Part shown: positions 8,429 to 17,020 of the stretch, in pieces
How positions within the stretch are numbered: the stretch's first letter is position 1
How the letters are laid out: every line of letters begins with the position of its first letter
Assembly (NCBI GenBank): GCA_026985075.1
Contig: JALSQX010000033.1
Location: forward strand, 62,001-126,000
Direction: 5' to 3'
Origin: Blastocatellia bacterium
Lineage (GTDB): Bacteria; Acidobacteriota; Blastocatellia; HR10; J050
Length of the DNA: 64,000 bases
The notes under the pieces: model-generated
What the model was told of the DNA's origin: nothing
Database searches by the model: none
What the model saw: only the letters and a program-made list of their open reading frames with translations
Position numbers and translations under genes: made by a program

Positions 8429-10555
8429 ATGTCCGTTTGGCAAGAACGCGCCGAGGCCGCCGCTCGTCCAGAGACCACTCCATTGATCTCCTCGTCACAG
8501 GAACATCCCCAAGAGCGGCCAATGGTCACCCTGGAGAGCCCGCTCATCGAACTCAACGTGTTCGTCACCGACGAGCGGGGACGACCGGTGACCGGATTGC
8601 GCCGAGACGATTTCGAGGTTCTGGAAGCGGGCGTTCCCCAACACATCTCCACGTTCAGCGTGGAGCGCTTCGACGCTCGCCTGGAACTGCCCCGCTCGAC
8701 GGGCGAGGATCGCTCCGAACAGCTCGCCCCCGGAGTCAGCAATCGCACCATCCTCATCGTCGTGGACGATCTTCACATTGCTCCACATAACATGTTGCGG
8801 GTGAAACGAGCGCTGCTGGAGTTCATCGATGGCGATGTTCGCGATGGCGATGATGTCGTTTTCGTCACCCCCAGTGGCCGACTCGGTTTCCTTCAGCAGT
8901 TGACGCGCGAGCGCGCCGTCATGCGGCTGGCCGTCGGACGACTCATGGGCCAGAAGACGTCTTTCCGTTCCGCATTCGACCGATTGGCGCTCACCCCTCA
9001 TCTGGCCGAGCGCCTGCTCCGCCGGGACCCCACGGCGCTGGAGGCGGTCGTCCGCGAGCTGCGGGCCCAACAGCCGCTGTTGAGTCCCGATGCGGCGATG
9101 AATATGGCCATGATGTCAGCCCGGCAGCTCATCGGCCAGATCGAACAACGGGCGCTGGCCACGATCAATACGCTGGCCGGAGCCATCGCCACCCTGCGCC
9201 GACGGCCGGGAAGCAAGTTGGCTATTTTCATCTCCGAAGGGTTCCTCCTGAGCACCGTGTCCACGCGGGCGCGCCGGCGTCTGCAATCGGTCATCGATGC
9301 CGCCACGCGAGCCCGCGTCGTCGTCTATACGGTAGATCCGCAAGGTCTCCACACCACCTCTTCCGACCCGGGAAGTAGCCCTCATGACGTCACGCCGGAG
9401 ATGATCAACGTGCGACTCTCCGATCGCATTTCCCAGCAATCGGCCCTGCAAGAAGCCCTGGCCACCATCGCGCATCAGACCGGAGGCGTGGCGTTCCTCA
9501 ATCACAACGACCTTCAGGCCGGGCTGCGATCGGTGCTGGCTGAGAACAACTTTTATTATGCCATCGGGTATCAACCGAGCCAGACGCGCTCCAAGCGCAC
9601 CAGATTCCGATCCATTCGAGTGAAGGTCAAAGGCCATCCCCGATGGAACGTGCGCTTCCAACAAGGGTATCTGGCCGCCGGGCGCGCCAAGCCCAAGGCA
9701 TCGGCACCCTCCCGTCGTCCCGAGGATCGCGTCCGAGAAGCGCTCGCCGCCATCATCCCATATGAAGAGATCGGCGTGACGGCGCGCGCCAGCTTCATCA
9801 ACGTGCCCGGGACCGGTTCGCTCATCATCGCCGCCATTCATCTGGATGGGCGCACGTTGCGCTTCCGACAGGCGAATGGAGCCTTCACGGCGACGGTCGA
9901 GCTCACCGGGGTGTTCTATGACACCGAAGGGAAGGTCGTTCACTCCTTCTCCAAGAAGCTGGATCTCAACCTGCGACCGCCGACGTACCAGGATATCCTC
10001 CAACGCGGCGTGGAGTATATCGAACACGTTCGCCCGGGTCCTGGACTCTATCAGATGCGCATCGCCGTCGTCGAGCCGTCCACGGGTCGATTGGGCAGTG
10101 CGAGTCAGTGGGTTGAAATCCCTGATCTGCGTAAACAGAGGCTCCAATTGAGCGACATCTTCTTCCTCACCGAACCGTCGCCCGACTCCCCCCGTGACTC
10201 TGGTCGCGCCGCGCCGAGGCAAGCCGAGCCCATGCTCATCGCTCCCACTCGGCGAGTATTCAACCGCGATGGATGGTTCGATTTTGGTTTCTACATCTAT
10301 AACGCGCATCGAGCGGCGGGGAGCAAGCCGGATCTGGTCGTTCAAATTCAGGTCCTGCAGAACAGCATGCCCGTGGTGACCAGTCCTCTGCGGGTAGTCC
10401 CCATTGGTGAAGGGACCGATGAACAACGCATTTTTTACGGGCGTCGCCTGATGCTTCAAAGCCTGGCTCCGGGCCAATACGAACTTCAGGTCATCGTCAT
10501 CGATCGACGCTCCCGGCAACGCGCCGTCAAGCGAATTGATTTCAACGTCATTTGA
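8429..10555 (+). CDS. VWFA-domain secreted protein (acidobacterial type)
   Basis: A large protein with an N-terminal segment IELNVFVTDERGRPVTGLRR, a von Willebrand A-like domain, and a C-terminal beta-rich half. The VWA core TILIVVDDLHIAPHN lacks the DxSxS metal site, so it is a degenerate MIDAS, as is common in acidobacterial VWFA-related proteins. FYYAIGYQPSQ and FRSIRVKVK are typical end-of-domain motifs. The start is uncertain. ATG 8429 gives 708 residues without a clear signal, whereas ATG 8327 adds a plausible Sec signal (LFRLWAVIVILIESSAG) but overlaps kdsA by 74 nt on the other strand. Function is unknown; probably envelope-associated. Confidence 0.8.
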   Translation: MSVWQERAEAAARPETTPLISSSQEHPQERPMVTLESPLIELNVFVTDERGRPVTGLRRDDFEVLEAGVPQHISTFSVERFDARLELPRSTGEDRSEQLAPGVSNRTILIVVDDLHIAPHNMLRVKRALLEFIDGDVRDGDDVVFVTPSGRLGFLQQLTRERAVMRLAVGRLMGQKTSFRSAFDRLALTPHLAERLLRRDPTALEAVVRELRAQQPLLSPDAAMNMAMMSARQLIGQIEQRALATINTLAGAIATLRRRPGSKLAIFISEGFLLSTVSTRARRRLQSVIDAATRARVVVYTVDPQGLHTTSSDPGSSPHDVTPEMINVRLSDRISQQSALQEALATIAHQTGGVAFLNHNDLQAGLRSVLAENNFYYAIGYQPSQTRSKRTRFRSIRVKVKGHPRWNVRFQQGYLAAGRAKPKASAPSRRPEDRVREALAAIIPYEEIGVTARASFINVPGTGSLIIAAIHLDGRTLRFRQANGAFTATVELTGVFYDTEGKVVHSFSKKLDLNLRPPTYQDILQRGVEYIEHVRPGPGLYQMRIAVVEPSTGRLGSASQWVEIPDLRKQRLQLSDIFFLTEPSPDSPRDSGRAAPRQAEPMLIAPTRRVFNRDGWFDFGFYIYNAHRAAGSKPDLVVQIQVLQNSMPVVTSPLRVVPIGEGTDEQRIFYGRRLMLQSLAPGQYELQVIVIDRRSRQRAVKRIDFNVI

Positions 10556-10573
10556 GGTTACATTCACTGCCTT

Positions 10574-11482
10574 ATGAAAGAGCGAATCGGATTCATCGGC
10601 CTGGGGACGATGGGACTCCCCATGGCCGAGCGATTGTGGAAAGCGGGTTACGATCTGGTCCTCTATAATCGAACGCCTCAAAAAGCGGAACCGATGATGC
10701 GGCGGGGAGCATTGCGGGTTCACTCCCCCCGAGAAGTGGCCGAAGCCGCGGCCATCTCGATCACCATGGTGTCGGACGATCAGGCGCTCACCGACATCGT
10801 CATCGGCCAGAACGGTCTCTACATGGGATTGGGGCCAGAGAAGATTCACATCGATATGAGTACCATCTCGCCGAAACTGGCCCGGAAACTGGACCGCCTC
10901 TATCAGAACAAAGAAGCTTCCTTCCTTCACGCTCCCGTGCTGGGAAGCAAGCCTCAGGCGGCGCAAGGCGCTCTCCTCATCTTCGTCGGTGGCGCTCAGG
11001 CTGCGTATGAACGCTGCCGTCCTCTGTTTGACGTCCTCGGCGAGCGGATCTGGTACTTTCCCGACGTCACGCAAGCGACCCATTTGAAGCTCACCTGCAA
11101 TCAATTCATCGCCAGCATGATGACGGCGCTGGCCCAAGGATTGGTGTTCGCTCAGAAGGCCGGTCTCTCCGCCGAGACGATCATCGACGTGCTCGGCGCC
11201 TCAGCCCTGAATGCGCCAATGTACCACAGCAAGACGCGAAAGATTCTCGAGCGGAGCTTCTCGGAAGCGAATTTCTTCGTCACGCACATGCTCAAGGATC
11301 TCGACCTGATGCTCGAGGCGGGCCGTCAACTCCACGCTCCCCTTCCCGGCGTGGCGGCCATCCGGGAACTGTTCGTCGCCGCTCAAGCTCAGGGATACGA
11401 TCGCGAGGACTATTCGGCGGTGATCAAGGTGCTGGAACGCCTCGCCGGAACTCAGGTTCGGAGGGAGCAACCGGTCTCATGA
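10574..11482 (+). CDS. NAD(P)-dependent beta-hydroxyacid dehydrogenase family protein
   Basis: Member of the 3-hydroxyisobutyrate dehydrogenase / glyoxylate-succinic semialdehyde reductase family. The Rossmann motif is GFIGLGTMGLPMAERL (7-22). The substrate loop is APVLGSKPQAAQGALLIFVG and the catalytic region HLKLTCNQFIASM places Lys and Asn four residues apart. Length (302) fits the family. It begins 18 nt after the VWFA gene and is followed 37 nt later by ubiX. The substrate cannot be assigned; the SKPQAAQ loop differs from the canonical SGG and is closer to GLYR-type reductases (inference). Confidence 0.85.
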   Translation: MKERIGFIGLGTMGLPMAERLWKAGYDLVLYNRTPQKAEPMMRRGALRVHSPREVAEAAAISITMVSDDQALTDIVIGQNGLYMGLGPEKIHIDMSTISPKLARKLDRLYQNKEASFLHAPVLGSKPQAAQGALLIFVGGAQAAYERCRPLFDVLGERIWYFPDVTQATHLKLTCNQFIASMMTALAQGLVFAQKAGLSAETIIDVLGASALNAPMYHSKTRKILERSFSEANFFVTHMLKDLDLMLEAGRQLHAPLPGVAAIRELFVAAQAQGYDREDYSAVIKVLERLAGTQVRREQPVS

Positions 11483-11519
11483 GGCTGGACCGCGCGCTGG
11501 ACGCCTCTCTAGAGTAAAG

Positions 11520-12098
11520 ATGACGAGACTCATCGTCGGCATCACGGGCAGTACGGGCGTCATTTACGGGATTCGACTGCTGGAAGTGCTCCAGAGCGTG
11601 CCCGAGATCGAAACCCACCTCGTCATCAGCCCGGCGGCCCGACAGACGCTCGCCCTGGAGACCGATTATGAGGTCAAACAGGTCGAAGCGCTGGCCGATC
11701 GCGTCTATCACTATCGGGACATCGCCGCCGCCATCTCATCCGGTTCGTTCAAAACCAGAGGAATGATCGTCATTCCCTGCTCGATGAAAACGCTGGCCGG
11801 CATCGCTCACTCGTATAGCGACAATTTGCTCCTGCGGGCCGCCGACGTGACGCTCAAAGAGCGTCGACGGTTGGTGCTCGTCCCCCGGGAGACGCCACTG
11901 CATCTCGGTCATCTGCGCTTGATGGTCCAGGTGACCGAGATGGGCGGCATCATCCTCCCACCCGTGCCGGCCTTCTATCACCACCCTCAAACGGTCGATG
12001 ACATCATCAATCAAACGGTCAATCGCGCCCTCGACCTGCTGGACGTTCAGTTGCCCACCGATCTCTTCCAACGATGGACGGGACCGAAAGTGAAATGA
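11520..12098 (+). CDS. ubiX: Flavin prenyltransferase UbiX
   Basis: Makes prenylated FMN, the cofactor of UbiD-type decarboxylases in quinone or aromatic-acid metabolism. The flavoprotein fold signature is VGITGSTGVIYGIRLLEVL at the N-terminus. The conserved PCSMKTLAGIAHSYSDNLL loop follows, then RAADVTLKERRRLVLVPRET, which binds phosphate and prenyl groups. 192 residues is standard. No ubiD is present in the window, so the partner decarboxylase must be elsewhere. Confidence 0.92.
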   Translation: MTRLIVGITGSTGVIYGIRLLEVLQSVPEIETHLVISPAARQTLALETDYEVKQVEALADRVYHYRDIAAAISSGSFKTRGMIVIPCSMKTLAGIAHSYSDNLLLRAADVTLKERRRLVLVPRETPLHLGHLRLMVQVTEMGGIILPPVPAFYHHPQTVDDIINQTVNRALDLLDVQLPTDLFQRWTGPKVK

Positions 12099-12364
12099 AA
12101 GCGACGCAGGGAGCAGAACCTCCCCTGAGATGAGACGGGATAGGACCTTCTGGCCATGGACCGAACCGAAGGTGACCGGCGTGAACCCGATGGTCCCACT
12201 CAGTGGGGCAGGAATTCACAGAGGGACTCCTCCACGGCCGACCCTCACCTGGTATTGACGGGGCATTGAACAATCGTCCATCCGGACCTCTACACAGGTA
12301 GCCCGCACTTGACGCTGATCCGAACGAGCGCTCTCCGTCCACGCCGGGTTGGTGTGGAGCGCCC
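12099..12364. other. Intergenic, nothing recognised
   Basis: Convergent gap between ubiX and the amidohydrolase. No RNA gene, strong hairpin with T-run, or convincing small gene was seen. Confidence 0.4.
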
Positions 12365-14119
12365 TCACCGCTTTTCGTAGACGACCTTCCCGCCGACAAT
12401 GGTGTACAGCACTTCGGTCGTCAGATATTCCCTGGGATCAACGGTGAGCAGATTTTTGGAGAGGATCGTCAGGTCGGCCAGTTTTCCCACTTCGATGGTC
12501 CCCTTCAGGTGCTCTTCAAAGCTCGCATAGGCTGAACCCAAGGTATAGGCTGTGATCGCCTCTTCGATGGTGAGCCGTTCGGCGGGAAACCAGCCTCCGG
12601 GCGGCTGTCCGGTCAGCGTCTGACGCGTGACGGCGGCATAAAGACCGAAGAGCGGATTGATCGGATAGGCTGAGGCCGTCGTTCCCGGCCAATCGGAGCC
12701 GAAGGCGAGAACGGCCCCACTCCGCTGAATGGTCCTGAAGGCGTACGCTCCTCGACTCCGCTCGTGCCCGATGCGCTCTTCCATCCAGCGCATATCGTCG
12801 CTCAGGTGATACGGCTGGACTTCGGCGATCACATTCAATGCGCCCAGCCGGCGAAAATCGGCGGGCGCGATCACCTGCGCGTGAACCAGTCGAAATCGCC
12901 GATCGCGACGGCCATGGCGACGAATGAGCTCTTCCAGATAATCGAGAAGCACATGATTGGCTTCATCGCCGATAGCATGAACGCTCAACTGCAATCCCAC
13001 CCGGTCGGCGTTGAGCATGTAGTTCAAAAACTTGCCCTCGACGAACCGCCCCCGCTCGTCGACCATCAACCGACGCCAGCGGCCGCGATTGGTGGGATCG
13101 TTGGCATACGGCTGGAAGAAGCGCGCCGTGCTCGTGCCCATGATGCCGTCGATATGCCCTTTGACGGCGCCCAATCGAATCCACTCGTCTCCGGAGCCCA
13201 CCTTGATGCCTCTCCCGGCGAGCTCCTTCCACCGTTCCAATCCATACCGGAAATGAACGCGGACGGTGAGCTCCCCTCGCGCGCGGAGTTCGCGGTAGAT
13301 ATCGAGCTGCTCATCATCGGACATGTCGCTGATGCTGGTGACGCCATACTGGCGTATCTCGGCCAGAGCTCGCCGCGTCTGACGCACTCTCCGACGATGA
13401 GAGAGGCGACGAGGGATCTTCGGACGAAACAGCGACATGACGCCTTTCCCTCGGAGAATCCCCGTCAGTCGCCCCCGCTCATCCCTCAAGAATTCGACGT
13501 CTGGCGCCGAGGGATGCTCCGGGTCCAATCCGACTGCTTTCAGGGCGGCTCGATTGGCCGCAAACTCGCTGAAATCGAACTTGTGGATGAACAGCGGATG
13601 ATCTCTGGTGATCTCCTCGACGAGCCGGACGTCGGGAGTGAACGGCTTTCGCTTCTCGCCTCCGGCGCTGCCCGGCGCCCACTGGTCGTAGGCTCCCCAG
13701 CCACCACCGGTGATCCACTCTCCCGGCCCGAGGTCTTTCACCAGGCGTTGAACGCGGGCGACGAATTCCTTCTGTGAGGTCACGGTCATGAGGTTGAATT
13801 CCAGGAACCGACCGGCCGACGCCACATGGACGTGACTGTCATTGAACCCGGGGACGACGAAGGCGCCTTTCACGTCGATGACCCGCGTTCGAGGTCCACG
13901 GTATCTGAGCGCTTCGGCATTCGATCCCACGGCGATGATTTTCTCCCCTCTGATGGCCACGGCTTCGGCCCGAGGGTGCTTCTCATTGACCGTCCAGACG
14001 AATCCGTTGTGGAGAATGAGATCGGCTCGTGGTGCCGACTGAGGCGAATGGGACTCACCGATTGAGACGCCCACCAGTGCCAGAGAACATACCAGGAGTC
14101 GGATGATCGCTCGTTTCAT
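12365..14119 (-). CDS. Secreted amidohydrolase, YtcJ-like
   Basis: A 584-residue metal-dependent amidohydrolase (amidohydrolase_3 type) with a signal peptide (LLVCSLALVGVSIGESHS). ADLILHNGFVWTVNEKHP marks the small beta domain, NDSHVHVA supplies the first two metal-binding His, and VHAQVIAPADF, AEVQPYH and FGSDWPGT provide the later ligands and catalytic Asp. The C-terminus has ADLTILSKNLLTVDP, the usual closing beta domain. Substrates of YtcJ relatives are mostly unknown. Monocistronic, and divergent from the Rieske gene. Confidence 0.88.
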   Translation of the reverse strand: MKRAIIRLLVCSLALVGVSIGESHSPQSAPRADLILHNGFVWTVNEKHPRAEAVAIRGEKIIAVGSNAEALRYRGPRTRVIDVKGAFVVPGFNDSHVHVASAGRFLEFNLMTVTSQKEFVARVQRLVKDLGPGEWITGGGWGAYDQWAPGSAGGEKRKPFTPDVRLVEEITRDHPLFIHKFDFSEFAANRAALKAVGLDPEHPSAPDVEFLRDERGRLTGILRGKGVMSLFRPKIPRRLSHRRRVRQTRRALAEIRQYGVTSISDMSDDEQLDIYRELRARGELTVRVHFRYGLERWKELAGRGIKVGSGDEWIRLGAVKGHIDGIMGTSTARFFQPYANDPTNRGRWRRLMVDERGRFVEGKFLNYMLNADRVGLQLSVHAIGDEANHVLLDYLEELIRRHGRRDRRFRLVHAQVIAPADFRRLGALNVIAEVQPYHLSDDMRWMEERIGHERSRGAYAFRTIQRSGAVLAFGSDWPGTTASAYPINPLFGLYAAVTRQTLTGQPPGGWFPAERLTIEEAITAYTLGSAYASFEEHLKGTIEVGKLADLTILSKNLLTVDPREYLTTEVLYTIVGGKVVYEKR

Positions 14120-14238
14120 AAGCTCCTCCCTCGCCGGGTATTATGCCATGAAAGCCGACCGGAAGCGAACGAGTCGCTCCTGAGAACCGGCAAGGCTCGA
14201 TCAGTTTTTGACGGCTGTGCCGGCGCGGCCCGATGGTC

Positions 14239-14267
14239 TTACCGGAACATCGAGGCTATGTTATAAT
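14239..14267 (+). promoter_or_regulatory. Possible promoter of the Rieske oxygenase gene
   Basis: A perfect TATAAT at 14262-14267 lies 21 nt before the ATG at 14289. The -35 position (14239-14244, TTACCG) is poor at 17-nt spacing. The call rests on the -10 box. Confidence 0.35.
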
Positions 14268-14288
14268 GCTCGCGCTTCGAGAACGGTT

Positions 14289-15368
14289 ATGAGTGAACCG
14301 ACGCCGCAAACCTCTGATGCTCAGATGCTGTTCGGCTTCTGGTATCCTGCGCTCAGGAGCCAGCGGGTTCGAGGGCGAAGATTAGTTCCCACCATGCTAT
14401 TGGGCGTTCCCCTGGTCATCGGTCGGGATGCTGATGGACGCCCATTCGCCTTCAAGGATGCCTGCCCGCACCGCGGCATGCCGTTTTCCCATGGAGCGTT
14501 CGATGGCCAACTCCTGGAATGCTGCTATCACGGATGGCAGTTCGATGTTCGCACCGGTCAATGCCGTCACATTCCGTCTTTGACGAGCGATGCCCGGCTG
14601 AAGCTGGACCGTCTTCGCGCCCTCACCTTCCCTTGTGACGAACAGGATGGGTACATCTGGGTGTACATGCCCGATGCCCATTCCCGCGATGGGGAAATCC
14701 CTCCGGCGCCCCGGCTTCCCGTGTTCAGCCCGCGCTATCGATTGGCTCATCTGTCGGCCGATCTCCCCTGCAACGTGGATCATGGCATCATCGGGCTGAT
14801 GGACCCCGCTCACGGGCCTTTCGTCCACCAGGCGTGGTGGTGGCGGACGCGGCGGAGCATTCATGAGAAAGAAAAAGTATTCGAACCCATTCCCAACGGG
14901 TTCCGGATTCGCGCCCACGCGCCATCGACGAACAGCGCCCCCTACAAGCTCCTCCGAATCTACGGGCATCCGGTGACCACGACGATCGAATTCGTCCTCC
15001 CCAATATGCGGTTCGAGAAAATTCAATGTGGCCCTTACTGGTTCTCCAGTCGGGCGACGGTGACGCCGATCACCGCCGATCGTTGTCGGCTGGATTATTG
15101 TGCGGCGTGGAATATTTTTTATCACCTCCCGTTCATGGCCTGGTTGCTCAAATTGTTTGGCCGCCTCTTCATTGAGCAGGATCGACGGACGATGGAAAAA
15201 CAGGCCTGGGGCCTGAAATATCATCCCCGCATGCTCCTCATCGATGATGCCGACCGTCCGGCCAAGTGGTACTTTCAGTTGAAGAAGGCTTATCTGGAGG
15301 CCAAACGGACGAACCAACCGATGAAACACCCGCTCTCGGGCCCGGTGACGCTCCGCTGGCGGAGCTAG
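14289..15368 (+). CDS. Rieske [2Fe-2S] aromatic-ring oxygenase family protein
   Basis: A 359-residue non-haem iron oxygenase of the PaO/vanillate demethylase-like type. The Rieske centre is CPHRGMPFSHG (Cys59, His61) plus CCYHGWQF (Cys78, His81). The catalytic iron site is in VDHGIIGLMDPAHGPFVHQ, where spaced Asp/His residues fit the two-His-one-carboxylate pattern. VHQAWWWR resembles pheophorbide-oxygenase-like or sterol-type members, but the substrate is unknown. ATG 14289 is preferred because homology begins soon after it. No reductase gene lies nearby. Confidence 0.88.
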   Translation: MSEPTPQTSDAQMLFGFWYPALRSQRVRGRRLVPTMLLGVPLVIGRDADGRPFAFKDACPHRGMPFSHGAFDGQLLECCYHGWQFDVRTGQCRHIPSLTSDARLKLDRLRALTFPCDEQDGYIWVYMPDAHSRDGEIPPAPRLPVFSPRYRLAHLSADLPCNVDHGIIGLMDPAHGPFVHQAWWWRTRRSIHEKEKVFEPIPNGFRIRAHAPSTNSAPYKLLRIYGHPVTTTIEFVLPNMRFEKIQCGPYWFSSRATVTPITADRCRLDYCAAWNIFYHLPFMAWLLKLFGRLFIEQDRRTMEKQAWGLKYHPRMLLIDDADRPAKWYFQLKKAYLEAKRTNQPMKHPLSGPVTLRWRS

Positions 15369-15523
15369 TCACGGCGGTGGGCATGCGGGACGTGCTCGCA
15401 AGAACGCCGGGCAAAACGGACAACCTTCTCATTCCCGAAGCTCACATATGAAAACCGGGGCCTGGCGACTCGCCCCGCCCGCCAGCCGCCCCCCCCGGAT
15501 AATCCAGCGAGGCCAAAAAAAAT

Positions 15524-15553
15524 TTGTTCTCGGCTTGCCAATTGTGCTAAAAT
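15524..15553 (+). promoter_or_regulatory. Possible promoter reading into the repeat island
   Basis: TTGTTC (15524-15529) and TAAAAT (15548-15553) are 18 nt apart in an AT-rich patch just before the repeats. A small inverted repeat ACCCC-TTACA-GGGGT follows at 15586-15600. If active, it would transcribe the 29-nt repeats as a non-coding RNA. Confidence 0.25.
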
Positions 15554-15666
15554 AGAGTCGTTGGTTCTGTCTGCATCACTGATTTACCCCTTACAGGGGT
15601 TGACATTCCGGGGTCACACAGCGAGGCCCCGGACTGTCCAGCGCGAAGGGATTTGTTTCATCGGCC

Positions 15667-15819
15667 GTTACTCGGGGAACATTGGTCCTGGGATCGGGAC
15701 ACTGAAGGGAGGTGGAGCGATGATTATTGAGAGTTGCTCGGGGAACATTGGTCCTGGGATCGGCACTTCGCCAGAGTCGCCGAAGCGAACGTTGCTCGGG
15801 GAACATTGGTCCTGGGATC
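15667..15819. repeat. Three-copy 29-nt direct repeat array, irregularly spaced
   Basis: Copies at 15667-15695, 15733-15761 and 15791-15819. Copies 2 and 3 are identical and copy 1 differs at one base (GTTA versus GTTG at the start). The conserved core begins CTCGGGGAACATTGG. Intervals are 37 and 29 nt and share no sequence except a few bases after copies 1 and 2. No cas genes are present and the repeat has no clear dyad symmetry, so it is not called as CRISPR. Confidence 0.75.
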
Positions 15820-15909
15820 AGGTAGTGCCACAGGAAGTCCGAGTTTCGATGAACGCTCGCCTGCCAGTCAACGCCGCCCTCACTCCACCCATGAAGGCCC
15901 CGGAGCTGG

Positions 15910-16513
15910 CCTCCGGGGATGGTTACTTCCCTCGCTACTCCCGCTCTCAACTGAACCCTCCCCGCCGACCAGCGGCGGGGCTTCCGAGGGAGAGGAAAAG
16001 CGCCGTGAACGAGCCGGCAACTGAACTCTCCCCGCGGTCCAGCCGCGGGGCTTCCTCACTCAGGTCCCAGTGCTCGCCTCCAGGGTCCCTGACGCTCGCC
16101 CACTAGTCACTGACCGTGCCCCAGTCTCCTGTCCCCGGTCCCTTGATGTTCGTTACCCTCGCCTGCTAGTCACTGACTGTGCCCCGGTCTCATGTCCTCG
16201 GTCCTCGGTCACCCGGGGATCGTTACTTCCCTCGCTCTCAACTGAACTCTCCCCGCCGACAAGCCGCGGGGCTTCCCAAAGGTGGGGGAAGGCACCTCCA
16301 ACGAGCCAGCAATTGAACTCTCCCCGCCGACAAGCCGCGGGGCTTCCCAAAGGTGGGGGAAAGCAACCCCAACTAGCCGACAATGTGACCCTCCCCGCCG
16401 ACGAGCGACGGGGCTTCCTCACTCAGGCCTCGGTGCTCGCCTCCGGGGATTGTTACTTCCCTTGTTACTCTCGCTCTCAACTGAACTCTCCCCGCCGACC
16501 AGCGGCGGGGCTT
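15910..16513. repeat. Six GC-hairpin repeats, IS200/IS605-end-like
   Basis: Hairpins at 15960-15980, 16030-16050, 16251-16271, 16322-16342, 16393-16413 and 16490-16510. All have the shape CCCCGC-N-GCGGGG (or a close variant) followed by CTTC. Three (1, 3, 6) are preceded by a shared flank of about 45 nt running from GGGGAT-N-GTTACTTCC to CAACTGAAC. Read on the minus strand, GAAGCCCCGC...GCGGGGAGAGTTCAGTTGA resembles the hairpin ends and guide-RNA scaffolds of IS200/IS605-type elements. No tnpA or tnpB lies in the window. Confidence 0.7.
16103..16204. repeat. Tandem direct repeat, about 39 nt, period 63
   Basis: Copies at about 16103-16141 and 16166-16204 share CTAGTCACTGAC(C/T)GTGCC and continue through GTCTC to CGGTCC with a few substitutions. 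It lies between hairpin copies 2 and 3. Confidence 0.55.
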
Positions 16514-16790
16514 CATCAGAAGGAGGAATGAGCTCCTCACGACGAGCTGATACCGTGACGCTTCCCCATCGCCCAACCCGGGCCTTCCCGAAGATCTGTG
16601 CCCATCCCGCCTTTCGCTGTGCAAATCTGTGGGCCATGCGACCATGAACCGCGAGACGCCACGCCCACCGAGCAGGAAGAGCCGCTCCGCTCAGACCAGA
16701 GCAAAGAGAGTGGGACAAAAATGGTCACAACCCGCTGATGGTGAAGAAATGGTAGTTCGGGGTCCGCCACCGTGGGCGGGTGATTATGAT

Positions 16791-16822
16791 TGGTGCCGGG
16801 AGGCGGGACTCGAACCGGCACG
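16791..16822 (-). other. tRNA 3'-end-like fragment (T-arm, acceptor strand, CCA)
   Basis: On the minus strand the piece reads GCCGGTTCGAGTCCCGC, a T-arm with a standard TTCGAGT loop and one stem mismatch, then an 8-nt acceptor-like strand, A and CCA at 16793-16791. No matching 5' acceptor strand, D-arm or anticodon arm is found within about 150 nt upstream, so it is not a working tRNA. Such orphan 3' ends can be att sites left by integrases, or remnants of a decayed tRNA. Confidence 0.35.
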
Positions 16823-17020
16823 AGGCAACGGCCCCTGGGAGGTTCCGTTCGGGCTCAGCAGCTTCTGGGGGTCACTCGTTTTCACCACCATCGCTCGCAA
16901 AGCCCCATGGGAAGCGGGCTGGGCGGGGAGGACGATTCTATCGCTCATCGCCTTTGGCTGCCGTTCACGCAAAAAAGAAAGAGCGCTCAACTGGCGCCCT
17001 CTGTAATCCGCTGATTTTGT

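Larger units (their letters stand above)
15369..17020. other. Gene-free repeat-rich island
   Basis: About 1.65 kb without a convincing protein gene. It holds a possible promoter, a three-copy 29-nt repeat array, a 39-nt tandem duplication, six GC hairpins with shared flanks and a tRNA 3'-end-like piece, each listed separately. Open frames here merely translate the repeats (for example SGNIGPGIGT twice) and have no start signals or family resemblance. It separates the Rieske gene from the initiator tRNA. Confidence 0.7.

Noticed and set aside
9116-11137. 673-codon minus-strand open frame
   Set aside because: Covers the VWFA and dehydrogenase genes on the other strand and has no family features.
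15667-15819. CRISPR array
   Set aside because: Only three repeats, unequal intervals that share their first bases, and no cas genes. Kept as a direct-repeat array only.
15561-16106. 181-codon plus-strand open frame in the repeat island
   Set aside because: It simply translates the 29-nt repeats (SGNIGPGIGT) and hairpin flanks and has no ribosome site.
16791-16880. Complete tRNA (Leu or selenocysteine) or the 3' end of tmRNA
   Set aside because: The 8-nt acceptor strand hinted at tRNA-Sec, but no TCA anticodon loop, D-arm or matching 5' strand exists within reach. No tmRNA 5' end or tag sequence was found either.
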